NCBI GenBank assembly: GCA_023135015.1
Contig: JAGLTZ010000238.1
Span: 1 to 8,452, forward strand
Source: Candidatus Latescibacterota bacterium
Lineage (GTDB): Bacteria > Blakebacterota > Blakebacteria > Blakebacterales > Blakebacteraceae
DNA: 8,452 bases
Reading direction: 5' to 3'
Every line of letters begins with the position of its first letter. Position 1 is the stretch's first letter. Shown here piece by piece: positions 6,489 through 8,452 of this stretch. A model generated the notes under the pieces. The model was not told the DNA's origin. It searched no databases and saw only the letters and a list, made by a program, of their open reading frames with translations. A program made the translations under genes and the position numbers.

Positions 6489-7070
6489 ATGATACACGTG
6501 TCACGGTTCGCTATGGGAGTGGCTGCCCTCTGTTTTGCCTTTGTGCTGGCTGCGCAAGTATTCACACGCCCGGCCCTGGGACAGGAACCCTGGCGGCAGT
6601 ACTCTGGGGACTATACGCAGATCGAGAATGTGCTCGTCGATCTCTACCGGGCGGTTTCGTTCAGTCCGGGAAACGAGCCCGACTGGGATCGCGTACGGAT
6701 GCTCTGTCACACTGATGCCGTCTTCTTTCAGCCTCCGCTCAGGGGTACGACGGCCTTCCGTCCATATTCCCTGGAGGGCTTCGTCCAGTTCTTCAAGGAC
6801 GATATTGAGCAGTACAACATGAAGCAGACCGGCTTCCACGAGCGGCTGGGCCGGCACGAGACGACCTCCTTTGGACGTATTGCCCATTCCTATGTCGTCT
6901 ATGAGATCCGCATCCAGCCCGATGAGCCCGGCCCACGCCAGAGGGGGGTGGACAGCATACAGCTCGCCTTCCACGAGGGACGGTGGTGGATTACATCGGT
7001 CAATACAGATGTGGAGATGCCCGGCCAGCTAATCCCTGAAAGCATCCTGAAAGGTGGAGAGGGGAGATAG
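6489..7070 (+). CDS. secreted NTF2-like (SnoaL/DUF4440-type) protein of unknown role
   Basis: A 193-residue protein with a signal peptide (hydrophobic residues 8-24, probable cut after PALG at 28-31). The mature part, about 160 residues, looks like a single cone-shaped NTF2-like domain. An N-terminal helix ENVLVDLYRAVS (46-57) is followed by DWDRVRMLCHTDAVFF (65-80), then EGFVQFFKDDIE (96-107), and strands around FGRIAHSYVVYEIR (128-141). The end, RGVDSIQLAFHEGRWWITSV (152-171), resembles the RG-(I/V)-x-SIQL-x-x-x-x-GRWWI pattern I recall from proteins named nuclear transport factor 2 family. Such domains serve as small-molecule-binding folds or enzymes; no catalytic residue can be assigned with confidence. 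The ATG is supported by AAAGAGG 6 bases upstream. It is divergent from the sulfatase, so shared regulation is possible but unproven. It converges on the MFS gene 110 bp away. Confidence 0.82.
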   Translation: MIHVSRFAMGVAALCFAFVLAAQVFTRPALGQEPWRQYSGDYTQIENVLVDLYRAVSFSPGNEPDWDRVRMLCHTDAVFFQPPLRGTTAFRPYSLEGFVQFFKDDIEQYNMKQTGFHERLGRHETTSFGRIAHSYVVYEIRIQPDEPGPRQRGVDSIQLAFHEGRWWITSVNTDVEMPGQLIPESILKGGEGR

Positions 7071-7180
7071 GTCGAAATCAGGAGAACACTGGTGCTAGGG
7101 GCAGTACACGAAACCGCACAGAGATTTACCCAAGGGGATTTTCAACCTTTAGAATAAAATATAGGGTAGAGTGGATAGAC

Positions 7181-8452
7181 TTATCCGCAGGATCGGTCGG
7201 AGGGTGATCCGGTGTCTGTGTCCAGTTTCAGTGTGTTCGTCAGCATCCTGCCTCTCGCCAGAGAGGCAAAGATACCTACCGCACAGAGACACGAGAAAAT
7301 GATGAAAGCCATTCTCACACTGGTTATGAAGGCTGGAAAGTTATTGGGTGTTATCTGAACCTTCCCGATATTCATGGTGAATATCAGAGTTACGATCCCC
7401 ATGCTGAACATCTGTCCGAGAAGACGCATCGTTCCCACTGATCCCGAAGCGATCCCGTAGTATCTCTTTTCAACCGAGCTCATAATGGCGTTGGTGTTGG
7501 GGGAGGAAAAAAGAGCAAAACCGAAACCGAGCAGGATCAATCCACCTATTATGAATCCTCTACTCGAATCGGCTGAAATAGTCGCAAAAAGCACGAGCCC
7601 GACCGTGGTGACAGTCATACCGAGCGATGCCACAACCCGGGGTTCGATCCTGTCGGACAGTTTTCCAGCCATTGGTGAAAAAGCGGCCATTACGATAGGC
7701 TGCGATACGAGGATCAATCCGGCACCCTGGGGACTCAATGCCCGAATATACTGCAGATAAAGACTCAAAAGAAAAGTCACAGCAAAGGTCGCACTGTAGT
7801 TGATAAGTGCAGCCAGATTCGAGAAAGCGAACACCCGGTTAACCCGGAAGAGGTCCACCTGGAGAACAGGATGCTCGATGCGGCTTTCCCACACTATGAA
7901 AATAGAAAGACCTGCTATGCTGATAGTGATAAGCCAGAGACTTAGTGTGGACGGCAGAAGAGATATGCCGTACATGATCCCGATCAGAGATATGCCGTAG
8001 ATGAATGAGCCTGTGAAATCGAACTTTTCACCTTCAGCTTCGGCCCATTCCGACTTCAGTTTCCAGATGGTCAGGAGAGTAACTGACAGACCGATTGGAA
8101 CAGTTACGAGGAAAACGCTCCTCCATGTGAAGTATTGAGTAAGGAATCCTCCCAGGAACGGTCCCAGCGAGAGACCGGTATAAACCGACGCCACAGTGAT
8201 TCCCAGTACTCTGCCTCTTTCTCCTAGGGGGAATACGGAGATCAGGATAGCTATCCCTGTGGCGAAGATCATTGCACTGCCGATACCCTGTAACACCCTG
8301 TAGATAATCAACATTGGAGCCGAGGCTGCGATGGCTGAAAGGAAGGAAGAAATTGTGAAAACCACTATTCCGTAGGTGAAGACTCTCTTTCGTCCATAGA
8401 TGTCAGCCAGCCTGCCGAAAGGTACCAGGGATATTGCCGCGGCCAGCAGGTA
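7181..8452 (-). CDS. MFS drug/solute exporter, DHA2 (EmrB/QacA-like) family, N-terminus cut by window end
   Basis: The frame runs from the window edge to TAA (7183-7181) and gives 423 residues. The GTG at 8365 is not the true start: the frame continues upstream with coding sequence that holds MFS motif A, GRLADIYGRKRVF (residues 13-25 of the fragment). RVLQG (52-56) is motif B in TM4 and GLSLGPFLGG (93-102) followed by TQYFTWRSVFLVTVPIG (105-121) is the motif C region, the order and spacing of proton-driven DHA2 antiporters with 14 membrane segments. A second motif-A-like loop (GKLSDRIEPRVV) and SSPNTNAIMSSVEKRYYG occur in the C-terminal half. About 50 N-terminal residues, TM1 and part of TM2, should lie beyond the window. 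It probably exports a drug or metabolite from the cytoplasm by proton exchange; the substrate is unknown. Hand counts of two 60-base lines give 45 and 48 percent GC, against about 70 percent in one sulfatase line, so it may have a different history. Confidence 0.92.
   Translation of the reverse strand, partial: YLLAAAISLVPFGRLADIYGRKRVFTYGIVVFTISSFLSAIAASAPMLIIYRVLQGIGSAMIFATGIAILISVFPLGERGRVLGITVASVYTGLSLGPFLGGFLTQYFTWRSVFLVTVPIGLSVTLLTIWKLKSEWAEAEGEKFDFTGSFIYGISLIGIMYGISLLPSTLSLWLITISIAGLSIFIVWESRIEHPVLQVDLFRVNRVFAFSNLAALINYSATFAVTFLLSLYLQYIRALSPQGAGLILVSQPIVMAAFSPMAGKLSDRIEPRVVASLGMTVTTVGLVLFATISADSSRGFIIGGLILLGFGFALFSSPNTNAIMSSVEKRYYGIASGSVGTMRLLGQMFSMGIVTLIFTMNIGKVQITPNNFPAFITSVRMAFIIFSCLCAVGIFASLARGRMLTNTLKLDTDTGSPSDRSCG

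Noticed and set aside
6501..6974. 157-codon minus-strand frame opposite the NTF2-like gene
   Set aside because: The plus-strand frame has a ribosome binding site, a signal peptide and a recognisable NTF2-like ending; the antisense frame has none.
7071..7180. terminator between the convergent NTF2-like and MFS genes
   Set aside because: Only weak pairings such as CCTTTA with TATAGG, one mismatch, were found in this AT-rich gap. No stem with a following T-tract could be supported on either strand.
7113..7289. 12-bp direct repeat ACCGCACAGAGA (7113-7124 and 7278-7289)
   Set aside because: One copy is inside the MFS coding sequence and the other in the adjacent gap. There is no third copy and no linked structure, so chance or a trivial duplication is most likely.
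1..8452. novel multi-gene defence, biosynthetic or mobile system
   Set aside because: All six genes belong to recognisable families and no integrase, nuclease, toxin-antitoxin pair, reverse transcriptase or modular synthase is visible.

Overview
The window holds four complete or near-complete genes for exported proteins, a truncated gene at each edge and one long-palindrome repeat. The organism looks like a Gram-negative heterotrophic bacterium with moderately high GC. Exported hydrolases carry Sec, Tat and possible lipoprotein signals, and the gene types (DPP-IV-like S9 peptidase, C69 dipeptidases, type I sulfatase, secreted NTF2-like protein) suit FCB/PVC-type or candidate-phylum bacteria from marine, sediment or gut settings. 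No rRNA or other phylogenetic marker is present, so this placement is only an inference.

Layout from left to right: (1) the 5' part of a C69-family dipeptidase gene on the minus strand, cut by the window start (1-418); (2) a complete dipeptidyl-peptidase-IV-type S9 peptidase on the minus strand (604-2862), starting at GTG; (3) a roughly 160-bp imperfect long palindrome with terminal inverted repeats (2913-3072), a MITE-like or REP-like element between divergent genes; (4) a complete C69 dipeptidase on the plus strand (3175-4797), paralogous to the one at the left edge; (5) a hairpin that spans the stop codons of two convergent genes (4794-4822); (6) a Tat-exported type I sulfatase on the minus strand (4819-6297); (7) a divergently transcribed small secreted NTF2-like protein (6489-7070); (8) a 14-TM-type (DHA2/EmrB-like) MFS transporter on the minus strand, cut by the window end (7181-8452), visibly lower in GC than the sulfatase and peptidase genes.

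The left half reads as a peptide-scavenging locus. The DPP-IV-like enzyme would release N-terminal dipeptides in the periplasm, and the two C69 enzymes would split dipeptides into amino acids. The sulfatase would remove sulfate esters from an unknown substrate. The NTF2-like protein and the MFS exporter have no evident link to this work beyond being neighbours. I see no CRISPR array, tRNA, rRNA, integrase, transposase or clear novel multi-gene system. The most unusual element is the long palindrome at 2913-3072, which also creates a false in-frame N-terminal extension of the S9 gene.
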